Shown in pieces: positions 17,934 to 26,629 of a stretch of 64,000 nucleotides of DNA; the first letter of the stretch is position 1, and each line of letters begins with the position of its first letter. A model generated the notes under the pieces. The model saw only the letters and a list, made by a program, of their open reading frames with translations, did no database searches and was not told where the DNA came from. Both the position numbers and the translations under genes were made by a program. Origin of the DNA: Paracoccus beibuensis. GTDB lineage: Bacteria > Pseudomonadota > Alphaproteobacteria > Rhodobacterales > Rhodobacteraceae. The stretch is taken from positions 1-64,000 of the forward strand of contig NZ_JAOTBD010000018.1 in the NCBI RefSeq assembly GCF_026162625.1, read 5' to 3'.

Positions 17934-18140
17934 ATGGCACGCGGGACAGTCAAGTGGTTCAACACCGACAAGGGTTATGGCTTCATTGCGCCGGAGACCG
18001 GGGGCGGAGATGTGTTCGTCCATATCACGGCCGTTCAGCGCGCCGGGTTGGACACGCTGCGGGACGGGCAGAAAGTCTCCTTTGAGCTGGAGACCGGCCG
18101 CAACGGCAAGACGAGCGCGGTTGATCTGCAGGCCGTCTGA
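17934..18140 (+). CDS. cspA: Cold-shock domain protein (CspA family)
   Basis: This 68-residue single cold-shock domain begins [20 protein letters not shown]. The RNA-binding motifs RNP1 (KGYGFI) and RNP2 (VFVHI) are intact, as is the domain length. These proteins bind single-stranded RNA and DNA and act as RNA chaperones. A GGAGAGGG ribosome-binding site lies just upstream. It is preceded by about 190 non-coding bases that could form a leader. Its presence on a plasmid, next to putative transfer-related DNA, is common in Rhodobacterales. Chromosomal paralogues are expected elsewhere. Confidence 0.93.
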   Translation: MARGTVKWFNTDKGYGFIAPETGGGDVFVHITAVQRAGLDTLRDGQKVSFELETGRNGKTSAVDLQAV

Positions 18141-18280
18141 GACGCCAAGGGGGTCGCCGCCCTGCCGCAAACGTGCTGCGGGTGAAGGTTCTTTCACAGA
18201 ATCTGCTGGCACCGTCCCGCCCTGTTAACGGCTCCTTAACCGGGTTTGCCTTATGCAAATAGCGCATAAGAGGATCGGGC

Positions 18281-18562
18281 ATGAGCTACCGGATCACCAC
18301 CTACAGCGCCTTGCAGGCCAACCTGTCGGCGGCCAACACGGCCGTAATGCTGTGCCGGGCCAACATTGGTCGAATGCCTTTGTCCGACCAGGAACGCGAT
18401 GCAACGATCGACCGGATCAGAAAGCAGATCGGCGAATTGGAGACGCTCATCCTGGAGCTTGAAGGACCCGGTGGCAAGCACGCCGCGCCCTTCATCCGGA
18501 CGCGCGTCAGAAAAGCACCTCCGCCCCGCCGAGCCAGCACCCTGTCGGACAACAGGACGTAA
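18281..18562 (+). CDS. Small hypothetical protein
   Basis: This 93-residue protein begins MSYRITTYSALQANLSAANTAVMLC. It has a helical region with a possible short coiled coil (about 38-62, RDATIDRIRKQIGELETLILELEG) and a basic, proline-rich C-terminal tail. An AGAGGATCGGGC ribosome-binding site precedes the ATG. No family is recognised. The basic tail could contact nucleic acid, but that is speculative. It lies just before the proposed oriT-containing gap. Confidence 0.6.
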   Translation: MSYRITTYSALQANLSAANTAVMLCRANIGRMPLSDQERDATIDRIRKQIGELETLILELEGPGGKHAAPFIRTRVRKAPPPRRASTLSDNRT

Positions 18563-19122
18563 CAGCGGATCCCGATATCAAGGACCCAGGCGAAGGCGCG
18601 CCCGTGCTTCACGGAAGGGTCCCGGAGATCTTTCCCGCCCCCGACACCGATGGCACCACGCCTCACGGATGGGGGATCTCTCAGCCGGGCGGGAACACTC
18701 TGAAACCAACCACACACACCCGCTCGGCTGATAACACCTTTATGTCTGCGCCGGGCTTCAGGGGATAGTTGTTCTTTCGGGCAGGGGGCAGTGCCGTTAG
18801 GCATCTGCTCCGGGCGGCTGCGACTTACCCGCTGTGACCTGTCGCCCACCCCTCTATTCAGCAGGGACCTGCCGGGGTAGAGCAGTGCGGTTACGCGAAG
18901 ACGGCGAAGCCGAGAAGCGCAGCTTAGGTCGGCCTCAGCGGTGACCCAGCCATCGGGCTGACCACCTCCTGAGAAGAGGTCAGACGCTTGCGGGAGGTGT
19001 GGGGGTGATCTCCTCTCTGTGCGGGACAAAACCCGTGACAGATCCCCCAGAATGTGGCATGGTAAGAAGAGTAGGCGTGGCAGGAAATGCACGATGTCTA
19101 CACCAGTGGACAGGAGCGCCCG
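18563..19122. other. Gap upstream of mobC, candidate oriT region
   Basis: No gene is supported. Origins of transfer usually sit beside relaxosome genes, and mobC starts at the right end of this gap. Short inverted repeats occur near 18962-18979 (ACCTC/GAGGT arms) and 19021-19036 (CGGG/CCCG around ACAAAA). No nic consensus known to me is obvious, so this is positional inference. Confidence 0.4.
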
Positions 19123-19671
19123 ATGGCCCTTCGAGACACGACCCAGACCCTGGCAGACACACCACGCCCTGGCGATGACGAGCGATTGACTGCAAAGCGG
19201 CGCGTCCGCTCCCAGCCTGCCGCAACGGCGAACACGAGCCGGCCCCACCATAGCCGGGAAACCGCCACCACGGAGGGCAAGCCCGTCTCGGCGCGGCTGT
19301 CGCCTGCCGAGAGGGAGGCGCTCGAAGCCCTGAAGGCGCGCCATGGCCTTGGCTCGACCTCGGACGCGCTTCGCGCCCTGGTGCGCTCTGCCTCGGGCCT
19401 GCTGGAGGCGGAGCCGGCAACGGCCAGCGGGCTTGAGGCGATCCGTGCCGAGCTGCACGGGATCGGCGTCGCCGTGAACGCGATCGCCCTGGCGGCGGGC
19501 CAGGGCCGGATCGATCCGGCTCATGAGCACTGGGCGGCACTCAGTACCCTGCGCCAGGCCCTGCCGGAGATGCGCTCCTATCTGCGGGCGGTGGTGGACG
19601 AGCAGCGCCGGCGCGGCATCCGGCTGTTTGCCGAGTTCAGGGAGGCCGAGCATGGCAAGCCTCGCGGATGA
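19123..19671 (+). CDS. mobC: MobC-like relaxosome accessory protein
   Basis: This 182-residue protein has a basic, disordered N-terminus (to about 60). A ribbon-helix-helix-like segment VSARLSPAEREALEALKARHGLGSTSDALRALVRS follows, then a C-terminal helical region with the MobC pattern (IRAELHGIGVAVNAIALAAGQGR...). MobC proteins bind oriT and help the relaxase gain access to nic. The ATG at 19123 has AGGAGC upstream. An in-frame ATG at 19087 is possible. The gene overlaps the relaxase gene by 20 bases, indicating translational coupling. Confidence 0.8.
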   Translation: MALRDTTQTLADTPRPGDDERLTAKRRVRSQPAATANTSRPHHSRETATTEGKPVSARLSPAEREALEALKARHGLGSTSDALRALVRSASGLLEAEPATASGLEAIRAELHGIGVAVNAIALAAGQGRIDPAHEHWAALSTLRQALPEMRSYLRAVVDEQRRRGIRLFAEFREAEHGKPRG

Positions 19672-21547
19672 CCTGATCGGCGAGATCCGGCTGCGCCGCC
19701 TCGGCGGCCGCGTGGCGCGGGACAGCGGGTTTGGCAAGGCGCGGGGACGCCGGTCGGGGGCAGGGGGGTCGTCCTTCTCGGCGCGAGCCCGCAATCTGTG
19801 GCGGGTCGGCCAGGGCTCGAACGCCGCGGTGCTGAAGAAGATCGCCCGCGGCGGCACGCAGACGCCGGTCCGGCTCAAGGCGCAGCTCCGGTATCTCTTC
19901 ACGAAGTCCGAGGCCGTGTTCGGCAACACCATCGGGCTTGATCCCGACGCGGAGGGGCTGACGGCCGATCAGCGCCGCGCGATCGCGCTCGAGTGGTCGG
20001 ACGGCTGGCGGGGCGAGCCCAAGAACGGCCACACCACGCATCTGCTCCTCTCCTTTCCTTATGATCTCTCGCCCAAGAAGGCCTTGCGGATTGCCGAGGC
20101 CTGGGCCTTCGAGATGTTCCAGTCAGGCACCCATATGCAGGATGAATGGGCCTATGTGGCGGCGCTGCATACCGACCGCTCGCATCCGCATGTGCATATC
20201 GTGGTGAACAACCGCGGGCTCGAGGAGGGCACCTGGTTCTTCATGGCGAAGGACCATGCCTTCAACCTCGCCATCATGAAGGAGCGCCTGGTCGAGATCG
20301 CGGGCGGAATGGGGGTGGAGCTTGATGCCTCCTCGCGGCTCGAGCGGGGCATCCTGACCTATGGGCCGAGCCGCGCCGAGATCGAGGGGGCCGCGCGCGA
20401 GCATCGCCCGGTGCGCGAGCGGGCGCTGCAGGGCCCGGCGCTTGAGGAGGGGCTGGCAGTGGTCACCCGCAGTGCGGCCACGCTCAGGACGCTGGCCGGG
20501 ATCGCCAGCCTCGCCCGGCTGGAGGACGTCAAGATGGGCATGGAGCGGGCTGCCGCGATCCTCGAGACCGGCGGCATCGTGAGTTCGAAAACCCTGGAGG
20601 GTGAGATGATGGATGTGCAGAACACGGATAGCCCGCGGACCCGGCAGGATCTGGACCGGGTCTTCTCGGGCTGGCTCGACCGGGTCGAGGGCGAGATCGC
20701 CACGTTGGGACCCAAGGACCGGCGCAAGATGCGCCACGAACTGGCCAAGGTCACGACCGCGATCCTGCGCGATCTGGGCGATGCGCGCGGGGCCGAGCTG
20801 GTGCAGGAGCCGCCGCGCTCGACGCTTTACCGGACCGAACTGGACGGGGACGCCATTACCCGGGGCAGCGCGACACGGGTGCTGAGTGGAGAGACCACCC
20901 GCGAGATCCGCGCGGCAGTCGTGGCGGCGGCCGAGGCGGTGGGCATCGAGCGCGGCGCAATGGAGCGGCGGCTCGAGCATCGCGCCGCGAATGCCTGGCA
21001 GGAGCGGGAATGGGTCAAGGCGGATCTCAAGGCCGTCTCGGCCGCGCAAGGGCTCGATCTGGAGGACGCCAAGGGGCGCGCGCAGGCCGCAGATCTTCTG
21101 GACCGCTTCCATGCCCGGGCCACGACAATCCTGGACGGGGCCCTGGGGATCGGTGCGATCGAAAGGACCGCGCACCAGCAAGACGACGACCGCCTGGTCC
21201 GCACCCTGGAGACGCTGGCCACGGTGCACCACCGGCACGGCCGGGTGGAGTTCGAGCGGGAGGATCATGCCGAGCGCTTTGCCACCGACCTGAAGGAGCG
21301 CTACGGCGAGACGATCATGGCGCAGATCGCTTCAGGCGATGATCGGGCCTTGGCCTCCGACTTCCCCGAGCCGGTGCAGCGGCGCGAGATTGCCCGTGCC
21401 CTGGTGGCGGCGGCCGAGAGCCACGAAAGCATGGGGCTGTCCCGGCGGCAGGCCGAGCTGGCCCGGGAACGGCTCCTGGCGCGCGAACACAGCCGTGAGA
21501 CACCGCAGCACGAGCTGCGCCGCAAGGATCACGATCTGGATCTCTGA
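19652..21547 (+). CDS. VirD2/MobP-type relaxase
   Basis: This is a 631-residue relaxase. The N-terminal domain contains the three-histidine metal site HTDRSHPHVHIVVNNRG (about 170-186), preceded by the conserved HTTHLLLSFPYDLSPKKA block. The rest is a long helical, charged C-terminus (about 250-631) without a recognisable helicase or primase domain. Relaxases nick oriT, stay bound to the 5' end and are exported through the mating channel. The catalytic tyrosine is not certain from reading alone. The ATG at 19652 has GGAGG upstream and lies inside the mobC 3' end. The family is close to VirD2-like relaxases of rhizobial and rhodobacteral plasmids. Confidence 0.87.
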   Translation: MASLADDLIGEIRLRRLGGRVARDSGFGKARGRRSGAGGSSFSARARNLWRVGQGSNAAVLKKIARGGTQTPVRLKAQLRYLFTKSEAVFGNTIGLDPDAEGLTADQRRAIALEWSDGWRGEPKNGHTTHLLLSFPYDLSPKKALRIAEAWAFEMFQSGTHMQDEWAYVAALHTDRSHPHVHIVVNNRGLEEGTWFFMAKDHAFNLAIMKERLVEIAGGMGVELDASSRLERGILTYGPSRAEIEGAAREHRPVRERALQGPALEEGLAVVTRSAATLRTLAGIASLARLEDVKMGMERAAAILETGGIVSSKTLEGEMMDVQNTDSPRTRQDLDRVFSGWLDRVEGEIATLGPKDRRKMRHELAKVTTAILRDLGDARGAELVQEPPRSTLYRTELDGDAITRGSATRVLSGETTREIRAAVVAAAEAVGIERGAMERRLEHRAANAWQEREWVKADLKAVSAAQGLDLEDAKGRAQAADLLDRFHARATTILDGALGIGAIERTAHQQDDDRLVRTLETLATVHHRHGRVEFEREDHAERFATDLKERYGETIMAQIASGDDRALASDFPEPVQRREIARALVAAAESHESMGLSRRQAELARERLLAREHSRETPQHELRRKDHDLDL

Positions 21548-21709
21548 AAGGGCGGCAAGCGGCGTTTGATCGGTCGGGACGTGCCTGACGACGCTGTCGC
21601 TGGCGCCACGACATGGGAGCCAAGAAAGTACCCGATGTTGCGGATCAAAAGTGTGACTTGATAACTGTTATGAATGCTGCCACTTTGGTTCCAGCATAAG
21701 GAGCAGGAC

Positions 21710-21967
21710 ATGCTGAGTGCCGAACTTGGACCGAAGCTTGAAGGCTATGTGGCGGAGCTTGTCGAAAGCGGCCGCTACAACTCGAAAAGTGAGGTCGTGC
21801 GCGAGGGCATCCGCCTGATCCAGGAGCGCGAGATGCGCCTGGCCGTGCTGGACCAGGCTCTGGCGCGTGGCATGGCCGATGCCGACGCAGGGCGGGTGCG
21901 GCCAGCTGCGGACGTGGCGGCCCGGCTGGAAGCCAGATACGAGGCATGGCCGCGCGGCACGGAATGA
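21710..21967 (+). CDS. parD: ParD-family antitoxin
   Basis: This 85-residue antitoxin has an N-terminal ribbon-helix-helix (LGPKLEGYVAELVESGRYNSKSEVVREGIRLIQERE), followed by a flexible tail that would wrap the toxin. It should repress its own operon with ParE. The ATG at 21710 follows AAGGAG. Its stop overlaps the parE start (ATGA), the usual arrangement for a toxin-antitoxin pair. The pair sits between the relaxase and the coupling-protein gene, where it would stabilise the transfer region. Confidence 0.92.
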   Translation: MLSAELGPKLEGYVAELVESGRYNSKSEVVREGIRLIQEREMRLAVLDQALARGMADADAGRVRPAADVAARLEARYEAWPRGTE

Positions 21968-22263
21968 TCGTCGAGATCACCGCCACGGCCGAGGCGGACC
22001 TGGAGGGGATCGGCGATTATATCGCGCGCGACAATCCTGCCCGCGCCGTGACCTTCATCCGGGAGCTTTACCAGTGCTGCATGGACTTGGCGGAGATGCC
22101 GCTGGCGTGGCCAATCGTGCCCCGCCATGAGCGCCACGGCATTCGGCGCCGGGTGCATGGGCGCTATCTGATCTTCTATCGCGTCACCCCTGAGCGGATC
22201 ACGGTCCTGCATGTCGTGAACGGCGCCATGGACATCGAGGCGATCCTGTTCCCGGACGGGTGA
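21964..22263 (+). CDS. parE: ParE-family toxin
   Basis: This 99-residue RelE/ParE-superfamily toxin reads MIVEITATAEADLEGIGDYIARDNPARAVTFI and ends with the conserved YLIFYRVTPERITVLHVVNGAMD strand region. ParE toxins poison DNA gyrase. The start at 21964 overlaps the parD stop in ATGA. An in-frame ATG 18 bases earlier is possible but would lie further inside parD. The length is normal and no frameshift is seen, so the toxin is probably active and held in check by ParD. Confidence 0.92.
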   Translation: MIVEITATAEADLEGIGDYIARDNPARAVTFIRELYQCCMDLAEMPLAWPIVPRHERHGIRRRVHGRYLIFYRVTPERITVLHVVNGAMDIEAILFPDG

Positions 22264-22326
22264 CGCCGCGGGGCACCAATCCCGAGCCGGATCGAAGCCC
22301 CGGGGACACCGGCATCGTGCCCTTGC

Positions 22327-24258
22327 TCACGACAAGTCGATCTCAACGGCAGCGGCCTTCGTTTCCCGCAGTTGGCGATCGAAATCGTCCATCCCGGCCT
22401 GGACTGCTGCAGCAACGTCATTGTCTACGACATCGGAGCCCGCCGGGACATCCGCCTCCTCCAGGACCGTCTGCGCCAGATGCCCGGTTGACGCCGCGGG
22501 CTCCCTTGCCGGATGGGGAGGTCGTCTCGAAGAATAGACGACCCGGGCATCGCGCAGCGCGGCCATTTCCGCCCGGAGGGTGTCGAGTTCGTCCCGCAGG
22601 GGATCGGGATAGGGCAGCGGTCCCTTCTGGGCGTCGACAAGGGCTTTGAACCGGGCGTCCTCATAATAGACGATCCGGTCAGCCAGAATGGGGTTCTGCC
22701 GCTCGGGGATCAGGATGACCTTGTCCGGGGCGAGCCTGCGGATCTCGTCGGGTGTCATCAGCGGACGCTCCTCGTTGCGCCGCGAGACCGACCGCTTCAA
22801 CAAACCCTTGCCGTCCTGCGAGTAGCTGTCGCTCAGCGCCAGCCGGGTGGTCTTGCCCAGGGCCTCGGCCACCTCGCCGGCGGTCTTTTTCTCGTTGGGC
22901 GCGATATAGAGCTTCATCCCGGCGGCCGCCTCGATCGACAGCCGCTCGTTCTCGGAGTAGATGCTTTCCAGCCCCGGCACCGACTGGGTGATGATCGACA
23001 CCCGCGCGCCATGACCGGCAAGCTGCTTCAGCGATTGCACGATGATCGGCATGGGGCCAAGCTGGTCGAACTCGTCGAGGATGATCTGCACGGGCCAGGG
23101 CTCCAGCTTCGGGTCAGGGATGCGCGCCCGCATGGTGGCGATCAGTTCGCCGAACATCAGCCGCAAGAGGGGCGCGAGTGTGGGGACGTCGTCCGAATTG
23201 GCGACAACATAGATCGCGTGCGGGCTGCGGCGGATGTCGTTCCAGGAAAAGTCGTTGACCGCCGTGACCTTGTCGATGCGCGGGTTCAGCCACAATCCCA
23301 GGCCCGCCCCGTCGAGGACCGAGACATAGGAGGACAGCGTCCGGTCCGAGTAGCCCGAGAAGTTCAGAAAGATCGTGGCCGAGGGAGCGTGGCGCGTCTC
23401 GCCCGCAAGCCTGCGAAAGGCGATCTCCTTGTTGGCGGTATCGAAAAGAAGACGGGCGATCGCGCCGATGCTGGCCGTGCCACGCTCGATGGCCAGCATC
23501 CCGGCGGCCACGAACAGCTGGCGCGCGCCTACGATGAAGTCCGACGCGCCGCCCTTCTCGGTCTTCGGGATCAGGAAATAGCTGGCGAGCTTCGAAAGTT
23601 CGGTAAAGCGTTGATCGGTGTCGGCGATGCGGGCGATCCGCTCAAGGGGATTGTAGCGGTGGGTCGGATGGTCGAAGTCGAAGGGCGCGATGCGAAACAC
23701 CCGATCGCCCCCGCCCTGCCGGTGCCGGGCGGTCGCTTCGAAGATCTCGCCCTTGACGTCCATGATGACGCAGGAGCCGGGAAAAAGGAGTGTGTTCGGG
23801 ATGACATAGCCTACCCCCTTGCCCGAGCGGGTCGGCGCGGCCACCAGGGCATGCGGAAACCTGTCATAGCTGCCGCAGACGAAGCGGCCCGTCCTGTGCG
23901 GTTGCCCGAACTTGCCGAACACCAAGCCCGAACCCAAGGGTTGCACGAGCCCGTTCCGCCGGACCTCGCGGCGGCTCTGGAAATGCGCCTTGCCGTAGGT
24001 TGTCAGCCGCCGGGAAACGGACAGGAACGCCGCCACAAGTCCCAGCAGCACCGTGCCCGCCAGAACGATCCCATAGGCCGATCGCCACGGCTCCCGTCCC
24101 GCCGCCCGCAGGCCCGGGAAATCGGTGAGGAGCACGAACGGATGCCCGGCGTTGGGGTTCATGCCTGATTGCCACTGCAGCCAAAGGCCGCCGATCATCA
24201 GGCCGACAAAGGCCCCGGTGATCAGCCCAACCGGAACGGCAACGCTCAGGCGGGTCAT
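22327..24258 (-). CDS. virD4: VirD4/TraG type IV coupling protein
   Basis: This 643-residue inner-membrane ATPase links the relaxosome to the mating channel. Two N-terminal membrane segments (about 5-30 and 61-82) flank a periplasmic loop. Walker A APTRSGKG lies at about 141-148, and Walker B IILDEFDQLG in the middle of the protein. The C-terminus is acidic and may recruit the relaxase. The ATG at 24258 is chosen because it overlaps the virB11 stop (ATGA) and has GGGAAAGG upstream. It is the last gene of the leftward transfer operon. Confidence 0.93.
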   Translation of the reverse strand: MTRLSVAVPVGLITGAFVGLMIGGLWLQWQSGMNPNAGHPFVLLTDFPGLRAAGREPWRSAYGIVLAGTVLLGLVAAFLSVSRRLTTYGKAHFQSRREVRRNGLVQPLGSGLVFGKFGQPHRTGRFVCGSYDRFPHALVAAPTRSGKGVGYVIPNTLLFPGSCVIMDVKGEIFEATARHRQGGGDRVFRIAPFDFDHPTHRYNPLERIARIADTDQRFTELSKLASYFLIPKTEKGGASDFIVGARQLFVAAGMLAIERGTASIGAIARLLFDTANKEIAFRRLAGETRHAPSATIFLNFSGYSDRTLSSYVSVLDGAGLGLWLNPRIDKVTAVNDFSWNDIRRSPHAIYVVANSDDVPTLAPLLRLMFGELIATMRARIPDPKLEPWPVQIILDEFDQLGPMPIIVQSLKQLAGHGARVSIITQSVPGLESIYSENERLSIEAAAGMKLYIAPNEKKTAGEVAEALGKTTRLALSDSYSQDGKGLLKRSVSRRNEERPLMTPDEIRRLAPDKVILIPERQNPILADRIVYYEDARFKALVDAQKGPLPYPDPLRDELDTLRAEMAALRDARVVYSSRRPPHPAREPAASTGHLAQTVLEEADVPAGSDVVDNDVAAAVQAGMDDFDRQLRETKAAAVEIDLS

Positions 24259-25253
24259 GGCCTTTCCCCATCGAGCCCCGGAAACCACGTCTCCAGGATG
24301 CCGCGATCAGTTCCGATCCGCCCGGTCTGCACGACGACATCGACGGACTGGAGAACATAGTCGCGGATCTCCGATAGCGTCAGCGGCATGCCTGCGCGCA
24401 TCACTAGGAAGGCTAGCCTGTTGACGGCCTTGCGCGCGCTTGTGGCATGGATGGTGGTGACGCTGCCCTCGTGACCGGTGTTGATGGCCTCGAGGAAGGT
24501 GACCGCCTCGGTCCCACGGAGTTCGCCCAGGATGATCCGGTCGGGGCGCAGGCGCAGGGTCATTTCCAGGAGTCTGTCGGTCGAGCGCGCGGAGGCCTCA
24601 TTCCGTTCGGCGATCAGGCTGACGGTGTTCTCCTGGCCGGGAAGCAGTTCGGATGCATCCTCGATCAGGGCCAGGCGATGCTCGTCTTTTACCATCCACA
24701 GGAGCCGCCGCGCCAGTTCGGTCTTGCCCGAGGAGGTGCCCCCCGAGATCACGAGGTTCATGCGCGCCTCGACGCAGGCCCGCAGGAAGGTGTCGGGATC
24801 CTCATCTTCGAGCGCCATCCGGCGGATCGCGCGCAAGAGTTCCAGCCGCTCTGCTTCCAGCGACACGGTCTGGTCGCGCAAAAAGTGGAAGGGCCGGGGG
24901 GCAGTGCCGGCTTCCCTGCGGCGGAACACCCGAACCGAGATCACCGTGCCCCCCGCCGAGGCGGGCGGGATGATGGCTTGGCAGCGCAGGGCTGCTCCGG
25001 TAACCTCGACAGTGGTCGAGATCGCGGGCTGGTTGTCGGTCAGGGTCAGGCGCTGCTTGTTGGCGATCAGACCCGCCAGATCCCTGACCTCGACGGGCGG
25101 GAGGATGATCCCGGCCAAGGACATATGACTGTCGCCTGCACGCTCGACCCAGACCCGGCCGTCGGCGTTGATGGCGATCTCGATGGTGGCCTCGTCGCCG
25201 ATCAAGGGCTGCAGGATGCCAAGCCGGGTTTCCAGGTGGCCCACCTCCGTCAT
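24255..25253 (-). CDS. virB11: VirB11-type traffic ATPase
   Basis: This 332-residue hexameric ATPase of the secretion NTPase family powers pilus assembly and substrate transfer. The C-terminal domain holds Walker A SGGTSSGKTELARR, the Asp box region LRPDRIILGELRG, and the His box GHEGSVTTIHA. All are intact and family-typical in spacing. It has no membrane segment and should associate with the inner face of the membrane. It overlaps virB10 upstream and virD4 downstream by four bases each, so expression is coupled. Confidence 0.94.
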   Translation of the reverse strand: MTEVGHLETRLGILQPLIGDEATIEIAINADGRVWVERAGDSHMSLAGIILPPVEVRDLAGLIANKQRLTLTDNQPAISTTVEVTGAALRCQAIIPPASAGGTVISVRVFRRREAGTAPRPFHFLRDQTVSLEAERLELLRAIRRMALEDEDPDTFLRACVEARMNLVISGGTSSGKTELARRLLWMVKDEHRLALIEDASELLPGQENTVSLIAERNEASARSTDRLLEMTLRLRPDRIILGELRGTEAVTFLEAINTGHEGSVTTIHATSARKAVNRLAFLVMRAGMPLTLSEIRDYVLQSVDVVVQTGRIGTDRGILETWFPGLDGERP

Positions 25254-26629
25254 GGGAGCATTTCCAGGTCGGCGTTCACCATGACCATGATCACGGCGCC
25301 CTGATCGACGCTGATCGTGGCAGGGATGTCGATGTAGTCCTTGATCACCCCGCCGATCGCATCGCTGGCGTTGCTGCCAATGTTTTCCGCAGTGTCGCGG
25401 GCGATCCCGTCGTCGCTGCCCTCCTCGACGGCGGCCGCGAGCACCGCAGGGGCGGCGCCGATGATCGACACGGCTGCCGCCGCCGAAAAGCGTGCCAGGG
25501 TGCGGGTGTTGACCCGGCCCGTCACCCCTGCTCGGCCCACGCGGTCCGTCCCGTAGGCGGCAAGGTCGACCGACTGCCCGTCCGGCGTCACCACCCGGTC
25601 CCAGGCCACCATGATCCGCCGCTGGCCTTTCTCGATGGACGAGCTGTAGCGGCCAAACAGCCGCGAGCCGCGCGGGATCAGGACATTGGCCATGTCCATC
25701 GACCAGACGTCATAGCTGACCGTGGCCGCGACATTGCCTTCAAGCTGGCTGGAGATGGCGTTGGCAAGCGTGGCCTCGATGAGCGTGCCCTGGACCACGG
25801 TTCGCGAGGGTTCGGAAATGACCTCCGACTGGACGGCCTCGGAGCGGCCCGCGCGCCGGAAGCGCTCGGCGGCGTCAGACCGCTCGTCGGTGCCGCCCGC
25901 CCCGCTGTCTTCCCCTGTCCCGCTGCCGCCGCCGGCACGATAAGCGACCATCGCCGACTGCGTGCGGGCTTGCAGCAGGGCTTCTTCCTCGGCACGGCGC
26001 GCTTCCATCTCGGTTCGGCGCCGCTCAAGCTCTGCCAGCTGCTGCGCTTCCAGATCGGCCTGCACCTGCGTCTGGTTGGCCAGTTCGGCAGCAAGGTCCA
26101 GATCGGATTGCAGGCGCAGGTTCTCGCGGGTCAGCTCATCGAGCGCCTGGTCCTTGCCGGCCATGTCGACCTTCAGCTGGTCCAGCTCCGCGCGCAATGC
26201 CTCGAGATCGGCGGCGGAGGTTTCCGGGTTGGCTCTGGCTGCGGCCAACTCGGCCCGGACCGCCGCGAGTTCAGCCCTGGCCCGCTCCAGGGCCGCGCGC
26301 GCTGCCGCCGCATCAGCCGGGGCCTGCGGATCGGCAACCGTTCGTACCTCGGTGCGCGTGTCCGGCAGCGCTTGCGCAGGGTTTGGCTCGTTCTCGGTCA
26401 GCGTGAAGCCGTCAAGTCCGCTGTCGTCTTGGAACTCGCGAACCTCCGAGGTCGGCAGGGGAGACGGAGCCGGATCTCCCGATGGGACCACCGTCGCCAC
26501 ATAGGCGCCCCCGGCAAGTCCCGCCGCCAGCATCCCCGCAGGCAGCGCCAAGCGCCGCCACAGGGGCGGCCTGGCTGCCGGTGGCTGCATCCGGCGCAGC
26601 CGTTCCTGCAGGGGATCGGCTTCTGCCAT
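25250..26629 (-). CDS. virB10: VirB10/TrbI-type channel protein
   Basis: This 459-residue protein spans the envelope in type IV secretion. One N-terminal membrane helix (about 28-48) is followed by a Pro/Ala-rich and coiled-coil stretch (about 90-230, AELAAVRAELAAARAN...). The C-terminal VirB10 domain (about 285-450) reads VQGTLIEATLANAISSQLEGNVAA and LIPRGSRLFGRYSS, the usual beta-barrel signature. It sits between virB9 and virB11 with overlapping start and stop codons. The long coiled coil is common in the TrbI-like branch. Confidence 0.92.
   Translation of the reverse strand: MAEADPLQERLRRMQPPAARPPLWRRLALPAGMLAAGLAGGAYVATVVPSGDPAPSPLPTSEVREFQDDSGLDGFTLTENEPNPAQALPDTRTEVRTVADPQAPADAAAARAALERARAELAAVRAELAAARANPETSAADLEALRAELDQLKVDMAGKDQALDELTRENLRLQSDLDLAAELANQTQVQADLEAQQLAELERRRTEMEARRAEEEALLQARTQSAMVAYRAGGGSGTGEDSGAGGTDERSDAAERFRRAGRSEAVQSEVISEPSRTVVQGTLIEATLANAISSQLEGNVAATVSYDVWSMDMANVLIPRGSRLFGRYSSSIEKGQRRIMVAWDRVVTPDGQSVDLAAYGTDRVGRAGVTGRVNTRTLARFSAAAAVSIIGAAPAVLAAAVEEGSDDGIARDTAENIGSNASDAIGGVIKDYIDIPATISVDQGAVIMVMVNADLEMLP

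Noticed and set aside
18301..19932. 543-codon leftward frame across the mobC region
   Set aside because: It crosses mobC and the non-coding gap, with Arg/Pro-rich composition. No motif found.
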